From: Streptomyces sp. STR69
GTDB taxonomy: Bacteria; Actinomycetota; Actinomycetes; Streptomycetales; Streptomycetaceae
Direction: 5' to 3'
DNA length: 64,000 bases
Assembly (NCBI RefSeq): GCF_024519455.1
Contig: NZ_JALJRY010000012.1
Span: forward strand, 62,001-126,000
In this document: positions 27,561-36,499 of the stretch, piece by piece
Numbering within the stretch: position 1 is the stretch's first letter
Layout: each line of letters opens with the position of its first letter
Position numbers and translations under genes: made by a program
Notes under the pieces: model-generated
What the model saw: the letters and a program-made list of their open reading frames with translations, nothing else
Told to the model about the DNA's origin: nothing
Databases searched by the model: none

Positions 27561-28136
27561 GTGGCAGAGGCGGAGCGCATCATCGGTACGCCGGATACCC
27601 CAGAGGCGGCGGGGGCCGAGCCGGAGCGGGGCGAGACCGTGCGCCCCAGGGGCAAGCGCCGGATCGCGGTGCTGTTCGCGGTGGCCGCGTTCGCGTACAC
27701 CCTCGACCTGGTCAGCAAGCTGCTGGTGGTCGCCAAGCTGGAGCACCACGCGCCGATCGAGGTCTTCGGGGACTGGCTGGAGTTCCACGCGATCCGCAAC
27801 CCCGGCGCGGCCTTCGGGTTCGGCGCGGCCTTCACGGTCATCTTCACGATGATCGCCGCCGCCGTGATCGTGGTGATCGCGCGGCTGGCCCGCAAGCTCT
27901 ACAGCCTGCCGTGGGCGATCGCGCTCGGGCTGCTGCTCGGCGGTGCGCTCGGCAACCTCACCGACCGGATCTTCCGTTCGCCCGGCATCTTCCAGGGCGA
28001 GGTCGTCGACTTCATCGCGCCCAAGGGCTTCGCCGTCTTCAACCTCGCCGACTCGGCGATCGTCTGCGGCGGCATCCTGATCGTGCTGCTCTCCTTCCGC
28101 GGCCTCGACCCGGACGGCACGGTCCACAAGGACTGA
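27561..28136 (+). CDS. lspA: prolipoprotein signal peptidase (signal peptidase II)
   Basis: 191 aa from GTG 27561 with AGGGA upstream. Membrane aspartyl protease that removes lipoprotein signal peptides. Four hydrophobic helices; catalytic Asp135 in GALGNLTDRIFRS and Asp164 in FNLADSAIVCGG. The N-terminal ~30 residues before the first helix are charged and longer than in E. coli. Next gene rluD follows after ~95 bases. Confidence 0.94.
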   Translation: MAEAERIIGTPDTPEAAGAEPERGETVRPRGKRRIAVLFAVAAFAYTLDLVSKLLVVAKLEHHAPIEVFGDWLEFHAIRNPGAAFGFGAAFTVIFTMIAAAVIVVIARLARKLYSLPWAIALGLLLGGALGNLTDRIFRSPGIFQGEVVDFIAPKGFAVFNLADSAIVCGGILIVLLSFRGLDPDGTVHKD

Positions 28137-28217
28137 GCGCAGGTCACCAAGGCCTGAACACGGGTCACCGAGGCCTGCGGGCACGGGCTCCGGTAAGGCG
28201 GTGTCGGACCCGTCCGG

Positions 28218-28223
28218 CATACT
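28218..28223 (+). promoter_or_regulatory. -10 box of rluD (leaderless start)
   Basis: CATACT followed by seven bases and then the GTG start at 28231, so transcription should begin at or beside the start codon. Confidence 0.4.
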
Positions 28224-28230
28224 CGACCGG

Positions 28231-29175
28231 GTGAGCACAGTTCCCGAGATCCGAAACCTGCCCGTGCCCGACGGCCTGGAGGGCGAGCGTGTCGACGCCG
28301 CCATCTCCCGCATGTTCGGCTTCTCCCGCACGAAGGCCGCCGAGCTGGCCTCGGCGGGGAAGGTCACGGTCGACGGCTCGGTGGTCGGGAAGTCCGAGCG
28401 CGTGCACGGCGGGGCCTGGCTGGAGGTCGAGATGCCGCAGGCGCCCGCGCCCGTGCAGGTCGTCGCCGAGCCGGTCGAAGGCATGGAGATCGTCTACGAC
28501 GACGACGATGTGATCGTGATCGTGAAGCCGGTCGGCGTCGCCGCCCACCCCAGCCCCGGCTGGACCGGCACGACCGTCATCGGCGGCCTGGCCGCCGCCG
28601 GGTACCGCATCTCCACCTCCGGTGCCGCCGAGCGCCAGGGCATCGTGCACCGCCTGGACGTCGGCACCTCCGGCCTGATGGTGGTCGCGAAGTCGGAGCG
28701 GGCGTACACCTCCCTGAAGCGCCAGTTCAAGGAGCGCACGGTCGACAAGCGCTACCACACGCTGGTCCAGGGCCACCCCGACCCGACCAGCGGCACCATC
28801 GACGCCCCCATCGGCCGCCACCCGAACCACGACTACAAGTGGGCGGTCACCGCCGAGGGCAAGCCGTCCGTCACGCACTACGACCTCATCGAGGCGTTCC
28901 GCGCGGCCTCCCTGCTCGATGTGAAGCTGGAGACCGGCCGCACCCACCAGATCCGCGTCCACATGGCCGCCCACCGCCACCCGTGCGTCGGCGACCTGAC
29001 GTACGGCGCCGACCCGACGCTCGCCAAGCGGCTGCGCCTGACCCGCCAGTGGCTGCACGCCGTCCGGCTCGGCTTCGAGCACCCCGCCGACGGCCAGTGG
29101 GTCGAGTTCGAGAGCACGTACCCCGACGACCTCCAGCAGGCCCTGGACCTGGTGCGCGAGGAGACGTACGCATGA
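28231..29175 (+). CDS. rluD: RluA/RluD family 23S rRNA pseudouridine synthase
   Basis: 314 aa from GTG 28231. N-terminal S4 RNA-binding domain (RVDAAISRMFGFSRTKAAELASAGKVTVDG) and a pseudouridine synthase domain with catalytic Asp143 in HRLDVGTSGLMVVAKS. GRTHQIRVHMAAHRHPCVGDLTYG is the other signature. Probably modifies helix 69 of 23S rRNA, by analogy with RluD beside lspA in other bacteria. A longer frame from 28201 spans the -10 box and is less likely. The stop overlaps the next start (ATGA). Confidence 0.92.
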   Translation: MSTVPEIRNLPVPDGLEGERVDAAISRMFGFSRTKAAELASAGKVTVDGSVVGKSERVHGGAWLEVEMPQAPAPVQVVAEPVEGMEIVYDDDDVIVIVKPVGVAAHPSPGWTGTTVIGGLAAAGYRISTSGAAERQGIVHRLDVGTSGLMVVAKSERAYTSLKRQFKERTVDKRYHTLVQGHPDPTSGTIDAPIGRHPNHDYKWAVTAEGKPSVTHYDLIEAFRAASLLDVKLETGRTHQIRVHMAAHRHPCVGDLTYGADPTLAKRLRLTRQWLHAVRLGFEHPADGQWVEFESTYPDDLQQALDLVREETYA

Positions 29176-29642
29176 GTCCGACGTCGTACGTGGTGCGCGT
29201 CGCCGAGGACCCTGCCGACCGTGAGGCCTGCTTCGCGGTGCGCAAGGAGGTCTTCGTCGTCGAGCAGGGCGTGCCCCAGGAGATCGAGTACGACGAGTAC
29301 GACACCGTAGCGACGCATGTGCTCGCCGTGCGGGAGGACGGGTTGCCGCTGGGCACCGGGCGTTTGCTGCACGGCGAGGCCGCCGCTGCCAAGACCGACG
29401 GAGATCTCACCGTAGGCGCCCTGGGGCGGTTGGCCGTCGCCAAGGAGGCGCGGGGGCTCGGGGTCGGGGTCGCGCTGGTGCGGGCCATCGAGGACGCGGC
29501 ACGCGCGCGTGGGCTGACCGCGGTGGACCTGCACGCCCAGACGCACGCGCTGGGGTTCTACGAGCGGCTCGGTTATGAGGCGTACGGCCCGGAGTTCCCG
29601 GACGCCGGCATCCCGCACCGGGCGATGCGGCGCGCACTGTAG
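29172..29642 (+). CDS. GNAT family N-acetyltransferase (ElaA-like)
   Basis: 156 aa, ATG 29172 overlapping the rluD stop. Acetyl-CoA site GRLAVAKEARGLGVGVALVRAIE, then the typical AQTHALGFYERLGYEAYGPEFPDAGIPH end of the ElaA subgroup. VEQGVPQEIEYDEYD is also typical. Substrate unknown. Translational coupling suggests cotranscription with rluD. Confidence 0.88.
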   Translation: MSPTSYVVRVAEDPADREACFAVRKEVFVVEQGVPQEIEYDEYDTVATHVLAVREDGLPLGTGRLLHGEAAAAKTDGDLTVGALGRLAVAKEARGLGVGVALVRAIEDAARARGLTAVDLHAQTHALGFYERLGYEAYGPEFPDAGIPHRAMRRAL

Positions 29643-29734
29643 CCGGTAGGCGTCGAAAGAGCTGGTGAGCCGGGCGGCGTGGCAGGCTGGGGCGTCCGCT
29701 GTGTGAACGTCGAGATCCCGCCGGAGCCCTGACC

Positions 29735-31321
29735 GTGGATCAATTGGCCCTGCTTTTCGTCCTGTTGCTCGGGGCCGTGGTGAGCGTCCCGCTGGGGGAC
29801 CGGTTCGGTCTGCCGGCGCCGGTGCTCATGACGCTCCTCGGGATAGTCCTCGCGGTGGCCGACTTCGTGCCGAACGTGAACGTCCCACCCGAGCTGATCC
29901 TGCCCCTGCTGCTGCCACCGCTGCTGTACGCGGCCGTACGGCGCACCTCCTGGCGGCAGTTCACCGCCAACATCCGGCCCATCTTCCTGCTCGCCGTGGC
30001 GCTGGTGTTCGTCACCACCCTCGCTGTGGCCGCCGTCGCGAGCGCGATCGTGCCGGGGCTGCCGATCGCCGCCGCAGTGGCGCTCGGCGCGCTGGTGGCG
30101 CCGCCCGATCCGGTCGCCGCGACCGCCGTCGCGGGTCAACTCGGGCTGCCACGGCGGCTGGTGTCGATCCTGGAGGGCGAGGGCCTCTTCAACGACGTGA
30201 CGGCCATCGTGCTGTACCACGTGGCGATCGCCGCCGCCGTCAGCGGGAGCTTCGACTTCTGGCGTGCCGGGCTCGACTTCGTGCTGTCCGCCGTGGTCGC
30301 CGTAGCCGTGGGACTGGCCCTGGGGTGGGCCGCGAACAAGCTGATGTCACTGCTCGACGACGCCACCCTGCAGATCGGCCTGACGCTGCTGGTGCCGTAC
30401 GCCTCGTACGTCCTGGCCGACGAACTGCACGGCTCCGGTGTGCTCGCCGTGCTCACCACCGCGCTGTTCCTCGCCGAGTACGCGCTCGGCGCCGACGACG
30501 TGCTGACCCGGCTCGCCGGGGCGACCGTGTGGGACGTGGTGGACACGTTGGTCACCGGGGTCGCGTTCGGGCTCATCGGGCTGGAGCTGCACAACGCGAT
30601 CCGTACGGCGTCCGGGCGGTGGGGCGAGATGCTCGGCTGGGCCGCCGCGATCGTCGGGGTCGTGGTGGTCGTACGGCTGGCGTGGCTGCTGCCGGCGACC
30701 TGGCTGACCAAACGGCTGCACGCCAAGCGGGACTACGACGAGGAGATCCCGACGTCCTGGCGGGAGACCGTGATCATGTGGTGGGCGGGGATGCGGGGCG
30801 TGGCGTCCGTCGCGTTGGCGCTGGCGATTCCGCTGACCATGGACGACGGGTCGGCGTTCCCGGACCGGGACGAGATCGTGTTCATCGCGTTCGGCGTGAT
30901 CATGGCGACGCTCGTGCTCCAGGGGCTCACGCTGCCGTGGCTGGTGAAGCGGCTCGGGGTGCGGGCCGACACCGACAGCGAGAAGGCGTTCGAGAAGGAA
31001 CTCGCGGTGCGGGCGGCGAAGGCCGCGAAGCGGCGGCTGCGGGAGATCGAGGACGTGGAGGAACTGCCCGAGGAGGTGTCCGAGCAGTTGCTGCGGCGGG
31101 CGTTCGACATCGGGGTACGGATCTCGCCCGAGGTGGGGGACGGGGAGCGGCGGGAGGCGTACGAGAAGCGGGTGAAACGGGTCAAGCGGATGCGCCGGAT
31201 CCAGGGGGAGATGATGAGCGCGGCGCGGCACGAGGTGCTGGCGGCGCGGAGTGAACCCGGGGCGGATCCGGAGATCGTGGACCGGGTGCTTCGGCATCTG
31301 GACGTGCGTAGTTTGAGGTGA
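29735..31321 (+). CDS. Na+/H+ antiporter, CPA1 family (NhaP-like)
   Basis: 528 aa from GTG 29735 (GGAG eight bases upstream). About twelve hydrophobic segments to residue ~410. Ion-binding region ALVAPPDPVAATAVAGQLGLPRRLVSILEGEGLFNDVTAIVLY carries the PPDP and FND signatures of CPA1 antiporters. The cytoplasmic tail (~115 residues, AAKAAKRRLREIEDVEELPEEV onward) is charged and helical, likely regulatory. Exchanges cytoplasmic Na+ or K+ for H+; ion choice cannot be read. Confidence 0.9.
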   Translation: MDQLALLFVLLLGAVVSVPLGDRFGLPAPVLMTLLGIVLAVADFVPNVNVPPELILPLLLPPLLYAAVRRTSWRQFTANIRPIFLLAVALVFVTTLAVAAVASAIVPGLPIAAAVALGALVAPPDPVAATAVAGQLGLPRRLVSILEGEGLFNDVTAIVLYHVAIAAAVSGSFDFWRAGLDFVLSAVVAVAVGLALGWAANKLMSLLDDATLQIGLTLLVPYASYVLADELHGSGVLAVLTTALFLAEYALGADDVLTRLAGATVWDVVDTLVTGVAFGLIGLELHNAIRTASGRWGEMLGWAAAIVGVVVVVRLAWLLPATWLTKRLHAKRDYDEEIPTSWRETVIMWWAGMRGVASVALALAIPLTMDDGSAFPDRDEIVFIAFGVIMATLVLQGLTLPWLVKRLGVRADTDSEKAFEKELAVRAAKAAKRRLREIEDVEELPEEVSEQLLRRAFDIGVRISPEVGDGERREAYEKRVKRVKRMRRIQGEMMSAARHEVLAARSEPGADPEIVDRVLRHLDVRSLR

Positions 31322-31381
31322 GTCGCTCTTACGCGCATGGCAGTCGTGTAAACGCGATAGAGGTCTTCCCGGTCTCCTTTG

Positions 31382-31387
31382 TAGGCT
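31382..31387 (+). promoter_or_regulatory. -10 box of the SDR gene (leaderless)
   Basis: TAGGCT followed by six bases and the ATG at 31394. Confidence 0.45.
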
Positions 31388-31393
31388 CGCCCC

Positions 31394-32134
31394 ATGGCTC
31401 GCAATGTCGTAATCAGTGGTGGGGGTACGGGAATTGGGCTCGCCGCGGCGCATGCCTTCGCGGCCGGCGGGGATCAGGTGCTGCTGCTGGGGCGGCGGCG
31501 TGAGGTGCTGGAGAAAGCCGGGGTACCGGGGGCGCTGACGTATGCCGGGGATCTCAGTGAGCCCGAAGTCGTGCGCGGTGTCGCGCGGTTCGTCGCCGAG
31601 GAGTTCGGCACGGTGGACGTGCTGGTGCACAGCGCGGGTGGCAACGGCACCCTGGAGCCCGCGAGCGGCAGCGGCGACGCGCTGGACGCTGTCGCGCACG
31701 ACTGGACCGTCAACTTCCGCGGCAACACCCTGAGCGCCGCGCTCCTCACCGAGGCGCTGAAGGCGCGGCTCGCGGAGCCGGGCGGGCGGGTGCTGTTCGT
31801 CAGTTCCATCGCCGCGTACCGGGGGTCGGGGAGCGGGGCGTACGGCGCGGCCAAGGCCGCCCTGCACCCGTACGCCCATGATCTGGCCCGGGATCTCGGG
31901 CCGCGCGGCATCACCGTGAACGTGGTCGCGCCCGGGTACATCGAGGACACCGAGTTCTTCGGGCCGCAGATAGCGGAGGCTCGGCGTGAGCGGATGATCC
32001 GCGACACCTCGACCGGTCGGGCCGGGACCCCCGGGGATGTCGCCGGGACCCTGCACTGGCTCGCCTCACCGGCTGCCGGGCACGTCACCTCGCAGGTGAT
32101 TCAGGTCAACGGCGGTGCTGAGCGCGGGCATTGA
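31394..32134 (+). CDS. short-chain dehydrogenase/reductase
   Basis: 246 aa from ATG 31394. Rossmann fold with NAD(P) motif SGGGTGIGLAAA, the VHSAGGNG variant of NAG, catalytic Ser in LFVSSIAAYRG, and Y-x3-K in AYGAAKAAL. The LGRRRE after strand 2 suggests NADP. Ends with the usual VIQVNGGAERGH. Oxidoreductase of unknown substrate, perhaps FabG-like. Converges with the MscS-like gene with only 21 bases between. Confidence 0.9.
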   Translation: MARNVVISGGGTGIGLAAAHAFAAGGDQVLLLGRRREVLEKAGVPGALTYAGDLSEPEVVRGVARFVAEEFGTVDVLVHSAGGNGTLEPASGSGDALDAVAHDWTVNFRGNTLSAALLTEALKARLAEPGGRVLFVSSIAAYRGSGSGAYGAAKAALHPYAHDLARDLGPRGITVNVVAPGYIEDTEFFGPQIAEARRERMIRDTSTGRAGTPGDVAGTLHWLASPAAGHVTSQVIQVNGGAERGH

Positions 32135-32155
32135 GACGACCGCGCCCGGAGCCGG

Positions 32156-33304
32156 TCAGCCGCGGTTCGGGCTGGGGGGTTCGTGGGCGGGGCGGCTGCT
32201 CTCGCCGTTCGGACTCGGTGGTTCGTGGGCCGGGCGGGCGCGTCCGCCGGCCGGAGAGTCGTTCTCGCCCGGTACCGGGGCCGCGTCCGCCGTGTTGACG
32301 CGGGGGAGGGCGTACGGATGCTCCACGTACAGCCAGCGGATCATCTGTTCGCGGACCGTGACCCGTACCGTCCAGATGTCGTCCGCGTCCTTCGCCGTGA
32401 CCAGTGCCCGTACCTCCATGGTGTTCGGGGTGGTGTCGGTGACGACCAGGCCGTAGCTGCGGCCGTCCCAGGCGGGGCAGGCGCGGAGGATCTCGCGGAG
32501 CTGTTCGCGCATCGCGTCGACGGGGGCCGAGTGGTCGACCTGGAAGTAGACGATGCCGGTCATCTGCGGGGTGCCGCGCGACCAGTTCTCGAACGGCTTG
32601 GACGTGAAGTACGACACAGGCATGGTGATCCGGCGCTCGTCCCAGGTCCGTACCGTCAGGAAGGTCAGCGTGATCTCCTCGATCGTGCCCCACTCGCCGT
32701 CCACCACCACGGTGTCGCCGATGCGGACCATGTCACCGAAGGCGATCTGCAGTCCCGCGAAGAGGTTGGCGAGCGTGGACTGCGCCGCCACACCGGCGAC
32801 GATGCCGAGGACACCCGCCGAGGCCAGCAGCGAGGCACCGGCCGCGCGCATCGCGGGGAATGTGAGCAGCATCGCGGCGACCGCCACCACCCCGACGATC
32901 GCGGCCACCACCCGCGTGATCAGCGTCACCTGGGTGCGGACCCGGCGGACCCGGGCCGCGTCGCGGGAGGCGCGGGCGTAGCGCGCGTACGACGACTCCA
33001 CGATCGCCGCCGCGACCCGGATCATCAGCCAGGCGGTGGCGCCGATCAGCACCAGGGTCAGGGTCTGGCCGATGCCGACCCGGTGCTCCTCCAGCAGTTG
33101 TGCCTGGTCGTAGGAGCCTCTGAGGAAGGCCGCGCAGAGCACGAGTTGGTAGGGCACTCGGCCGCGGCGCAGCAGGCCCCACAGCGTGGTGTCGTCGTGC
33201 CGGGCGTCCGCCTTGCGCAGCAGCAGGTCGGTGACCCAGCCGATGAGCAGCGTGAGGACGACGGAGCCGCCGATGACGATCAGCGGGCGCAGTACGTTCT
33301 CCAT
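32156..33304 (-). CDS. MscS-family mechanosensitive channel protein
   Basis: 382 aa from ATG 33304. Four hydrophobic segments, the last being the pore helix FPAMRAAGASLLASAGVLGIVAGVAAQSTLANLFAGLQIAF, typical of MscS. The beta domain follows (VVVDGEWGTIEEITLTFLTVRTWDERRITMPVSYF). The tail ends with two direct copies of RPAHEPPSPN. Probably opens on hypo-osmotic shock or serves small-conductance efflux. Starts 29 bases from the divergent hydrolase gene and looks leaderless. Confidence 0.9.
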   Translation of the reverse strand: MENVLRPLIVIGGSVVLTLLIGWVTDLLLRKADARHDDTTLWGLLRRGRVPYQLVLCAAFLRGSYDQAQLLEEHRVGIGQTLTLVLIGATAWLMIRVAAAIVESSYARYARASRDAARVRRVRTQVTLITRVVAAIVGVVAVAAMLLTFPAMRAAGASLLASAGVLGIVAGVAAQSTLANLFAGLQIAFGDMVRIGDTVVVDGEWGTIEEITLTFLTVRTWDERRITMPVSYFTSKPFENWSRGTPQMTGIVYFQVDHSAPVDAMREQLREILRACPAWDGRSYGLVVTDTTPNTMEVRALVTAKDADDIWTVRVTVREQMIRWLYVEHPYALPRVNTADAAPVPGENDSPAGGRARPAHEPPSPNGESSRPAHEPPSPNRG

Positions 33305-33311
33305 GTGTCCG

Positions 33312-33327
33312 ACCGTACTGGCACGAT
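33312..33327. promoter_or_regulatory. back-to-back -10 boxes for two divergent leaderless genes
   Basis: On the minus strand TACGGT (33317-33312) is seven bases before the MscS-like ATG; on the plus strand CACGAT (33322-33327) is six bases before the hydrolase ATG. The whole spacer is 29 bases, so each -35 region must lie in or near the other coding sequence. Confidence 0.45.
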
Positions 33328-33333
33328 GGCTTC

Positions 33334-33903
33334 ATGAACATCATGCTCTTCCACTCGACGTACGGACTCCGGCCGGCGGTGCGCGAGGCCGCCGACCGGC
33401 TGCGCGCCGCGGGCCACGAGGTGTGGACGCCGGACCTCTTCGAGGGGCATACGTTCGACACGGTCGAGGACGGCAGGGCCCTGAACGAGAAGATCGGCAA
33501 GGACGAGCTGCTGAAGCGGGCCGTACTGGCCGCCGCCCCCTACTCCGAGCGCGGGCTGGTCTACGCCGGGTTCTCGCTCGGCGCCTCCGTCGCGCAGACC
33601 CTCGCCCTCGGCGACGAGAAGGCCCGCGGGCTGCTGCTCCTGCACGGCACCTCGGACATCGCGGCCACCGCCTCCGTCGACGACCTCCCGGTGCAGCTGC
33701 ACGTCGCCGAGCCGGACCAGTTCGAGACCGACGACTGGCTCAGCTCCTGGTATCTGCAGATGGGCAGGGCTGGTGCCGACGTGGAGATCTACCGGTACGC
33801 CGGAGCCGGCCACCTGTACACCGACCCCGGCCTCCCGGACTACGACGAGGAGGCCGCCGAGGCCACCTGGCGGGTGGCCCTCGGCTTCCTCGAAACGCTG
33901 TAA
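33334..33903 (+). CDS. dienelactone hydrolase-family alpha/beta hydrolase
   Basis: 189 aa from ATG 33334. Nucleophile elbow GFSLGAS (Ser where classic dienelactone hydrolases have Cys), Asp in VAEPDQFE and His in GAGHLYTD, giving a plausible Ser-Asp-His triad. Small single-domain hydrolase with no signal peptide; substrate unknown. Converges with the PhoD-like gene, whose stop codon begins at the base after this stop. Confidence 0.87.
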   Translation: MNIMLFHSTYGLRPAVREAADRLRAAGHEVWTPDLFEGHTFDTVEDGRALNEKIGKDELLKRAVLAAAPYSERGLVYAGFSLGASVAQTLALGDEKARGLLLLHGTSDIAATASVDDLPVQLHVAEPDQFETDDWLSSWYLQMGRAGADVEIYRYAGAGHLYTDPGLPDYDEEAAEATWRVALGFLETL

Positions 33904-35565
33904 CTACACCGGGTCGTACGTCCGCTCCACCTTCTGCGTGCCGCTGCGCGTGCGGTACGACCGCTCCCAGGACGAGGTCGCGGTGGGCGAGGTGCGGTCG
34001 GACAGGACGTAGTAGTCCATCTGCGCCCGGTCGGCCGTGATGTCCAGGACGCCGTAGCCGTGGCGGTCCGTGTCGACCCAGTGGACGTGCCGGTTGGCGA
34101 GCTGGATGAGCGGGGCGGCGAGCGCGGAGACCGTGCCCTCGGGCACCTTGACTATGTCGTCGAGGTTGTCGGAGGTCACCGAGGTGATCACGAACTCCGT
34201 CGCCGCGGACGCCGACAGCGGGTACGTGCCGGCGTCCACCGGTACGTCGTTGGCCCAGGACATGTGGATGTCGCCGGTGAGGAACACCGTGTTGCCGATC
34301 GCGTTCGAGCGCAGATGGGCGAGGAGTTCACGCCGGTCGTCGGTGTAGCCGTCCCACTGGTCGGTGTTGACGCCGATGCCGTCCTGCGGCAGGTCCAGCA
34401 GCTTGGCGAGCGGTTTGAGCAGGTCGGCGGTGAGCGAGCCGATGACGAACGGCGCGATCATCACCGAGTTGCCGACCAGCCGCCACTTGGTGTCCGAGGC
34501 CTTCAACCCGGCCTTCAGCCAGTCGAGTTGGGCGCGGCCCGTGATCGTACGGTCCGGGTCGTCGACCGCGCCGCTGCCCGAACTCGCCTGCTGCGAACGG
34601 AAGGAGCGCAGGTCGAGGAGGGAGAGGTCCGCCAGCTTGCCGAAGCGCAGGCGGCGGTAGGTGGTGCCCGCGATGGCCGGGCGGACCGGCATCCACTCGA
34701 AGTACGCCTGTTTCGCGGCGGCTTGACGGGCTGTCCAGGTGCCCTCGGCGCCCTCGGTGTGGTTGACCGCGCCGCCCGACCAGGCGTTGTCGGCGAACTC
34801 GTGGTCGTCCCAGATGGCGATGACCGGCGCCTTCAGATGCAGCGCCTGGAGGTCGGGGTCGGTCTTGTACTTGCCGTGCCGGGTGCGGTAGTCGGCGAGC
34901 GTGATGATCTCGTTCAGCGGCGCGTGCGGCCGTACGACCGTGCCGCGCGCCGCGTACTCGCCGGACTTGTACTCGTAGATGTAGTCGCCCAGGTGCAGCC
35001 AGGCGTCCAGGTCACCGCGCGCCGCGAGATGGCGGTACGAGGAGAAGTAGCCCGCCTCCCAGTTGGCGCAGGTGACGACGCCGAAGCGGAGACCGGAGAC
35101 GGTGGCGTCCGCCGCCGGCGCGGTGCGGGTGCGCGCCGCCGGGGAGTCGGTACCGCCGGCCGAGAAGCGGAACCAGTAGTCGGTGGCCGGGGCCAGGCCG
35201 CGGATGTCGGCCTTGACGGTGTGGTCGGAGGCGGCGGTCGCGGTGAGCGAGCCCCTGGAGACGATGTTGGCGAACGCCTTGTCGGTGGCGACGGTCCAGC
35301 TCACCTCGGTGTCCGGGCCGAGCCCCGAACCGGGGACCGCCTCGGCGACGGGTGTCACCCGGGTCCACAGCAGGACGCCGTCCGGGAGCGGGTCCCCGGA
35401 GGCGACCCCGTGCAGGAAGGCGGGGGTCTCGGTCGCGGCCCCGGCGGGCAGCGCGGCGATCAGCGGGCCGGCCAGGACCGCGGTGGCGGCCGCGGCCTTG
35501 ACGACCGTACGGCGGCGCGGGGAGGGCGAGTTGACGCTCTCGGTTGCTCTGTATCGACTGGTCAC
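33904..35565 (-). CDS. phoD: secreted PhoD-like alkaline phosphatase / phosphodiesterase
   Basis: 553 aa from GTG 35565. A Tat signal is clear: SPRRRTVVKAAAATAVLAGPLIAALPAGA (residues ~14-43). An N-terminal Fn3-like PhoD_N domain is followed by the metallophosphatase domain with GVVTCANWE, HLGDYIYEYKSGEY, IWDDHEFADN and LTGDIHMSW, the Fe/Ca ligands of PhoD enzymes. Releases phosphate outside the cell. PhoP control would be expected; GGTCAGT and GTTCGCT before the start are only a weak match to PHO-box units. A strong terminator isolates it from the dsbA-like gene upstream. Confidence 0.92.
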   Translation of the reverse strand: MTSRYRATESVNSPSPRRRTVVKAAAATAVLAGPLIAALPAGAATETPAFLHGVASGDPLPDGVLLWTRVTPVAEAVPGSGLGPDTEVSWTVATDKAFANIVSRGSLTATAASDHTVKADIRGLAPATDYWFRFSAGGTDSPAARTRTAPAADATVSGLRFGVVTCANWEAGYFSSYRHLAARGDLDAWLHLGDYIYEYKSGEYAARGTVVRPHAPLNEIITLADYRTRHGKYKTDPDLQALHLKAPVIAIWDDHEFADNAWSGGAVNHTEGAEGTWTARQAAAKQAYFEWMPVRPAIAGTTYRRLRFGKLADLSLLDLRSFRSQQASSGSGAVDDPDRTITGRAQLDWLKAGLKASDTKWRLVGNSVMIAPFVIGSLTADLLKPLAKLLDLPQDGIGVNTDQWDGYTDDRRELLAHLRSNAIGNTVFLTGDIHMSWANDVPVDAGTYPLSASAATEFVITSVTSDNLDDIVKVPEGTVSALAAPLIQLANRHVHWVDTDRHGYGVLDITADRAQMDYYVLSDRTSPTATSSWERSYRTRSGTQKVERTYDPV

Positions 35566-35592
35566 GAGCGAACAGGTTACTGACCGGTATTA

Positions 35593-35632
35593 ACAACAGC
35601 GGGCGAACTCGTAAAAGTTCGCCCGCTGTTGT
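35593..35632. terminator. terminator between the DsbA-like and PhoD-like genes
   Basis: Perfect 17-bp inverted repeat: ACAACAGCGGGCGAACT (35593-35609) and its complement (35616-35632) with a 6-base loop. It would end transcription from the DsbA-like gene on the minus strand. Confidence 0.85.
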
Positions 35633-35665
35633 ACTGCGTGTCTCGCAACGAGGTGGCCGGACGGC

Positions 35666-36478
35666 TCAGGCCTTGAGGGCCGCCGTGATCGCCGTGGTGA
35701 AGTCGGCCACCGTCATCGGCGCGTTCGTGCCGTCCGAGCCGGTCAGCGTCTTGCCGTCCATCTTCAGGGTCGGGGTGCCGGTGACCCCGCTCTTGTCGAA
35801 GGTGGCGGACATGTCCAGCGCCCACTTGTCGTAGGTCCCGTCCTTCACGGCCTTCTGGAAGGCCGCGTTGTTCTTCAGGGCGGGGACCGTGTTCGCGACC
35901 TTGATCAGGTACGAGTCGTCCTTGAACTTGTCGGTCGTCTCGTCCGGGTGGTACTTCGTGGAGTAGAGCGCGGTCTTGTACTCCAGGAACGCCTCGGGGC
36001 TGACGTTCAGCGCGGCACCCATGGCGCTCAGCGCGTTCTTGGAGCCCTCGCCGTTGTCCTTGTTGTCGATGAACGTGGCGCCGACGTACTGGATCTTGAA
36101 CTTGCCGGCGTCCCAGTCGCTCTTCACGGTCGTGCCGACGGTCTGCTCGAACTGGGCGCAGATCGGGCAGCGCGGGTCCTCGTACATGACGAGGGTCTTC
36201 TTGGCGGTGCTCTTGCCGAGGACGACGGTCGTGCCGTTGGTGCCGGTGGTGTTGGCCGGCTTGACGAGCTTGTCGTCCTTCGCCGCCTCCCAGTAGCCGG
36301 GCTTGTTGCCCTGCACGACCGCGTAGCCGATGCCGCCGGCTATCGCGAGGACGCCGACGACCGAACCGGCGACTATGAGTTGCCGCTTGACCTTGGCGCG
36401 CTTGGCCTGGCGCTCGCGCTCGGCGCGCAGCCGCTCACGGGCCTGCGTCTTGGCCGCCGCGCTGTTCCGCTTGCTCAT
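35666..36478 (-). CDS. membrane-anchored DsbA-like thiol-disulfide oxidoreductase
   Basis: 270 aa from ATG 36478 with GGAGATC upstream. A basic cytoplasmic segment (~1-35) and one membrane helix (QLIVAGSVVGVLAIAGGIGYAVV) precede an extracytoplasmic thioredoxin-fold domain. The redox motif is C-P-I-C in YEDPRCPICAQFEQ and the cis-Pro loop is TGTPTLKMDG. Belongs to the Thioredoxin_4/DsbA group of actinobacteria, forming or repairing disulfides in secreted proteins. Confidence 0.9.
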   Translation of the reverse strand: MSKRNSAAAKTQARERLRAERERQAKRAKVKRQLIVAGSVVGVLAIAGGIGYAVVQGNKPGYWEAAKDDKLVKPANTTGTNGTTVVLGKSTAKKTLVMYEDPRCPICAQFEQTVGTTVKSDWDAGKFKIQYVGATFIDNKDNGEGSKNALSAMGAALNVSPEAFLEYKTALYSTKYHPDETTDKFKDDSYLIKVANTVPALKNNAAFQKAVKDGTYDKWALDMSATFDKSGVTGTPTLKMDGKTLTGSDGTNAPMTVADFTTAITAALKA

Positions 36479-36499
36479 GGTGGTGATCTCCATCAGGGA

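Noticed and set aside
35566..35592. PHO box upstream of the PhoD-like gene
   Set aside because: Two GTTCACC-like heptamers can be picked out, but both have mismatches and the spacing is off; recorded only as weak.
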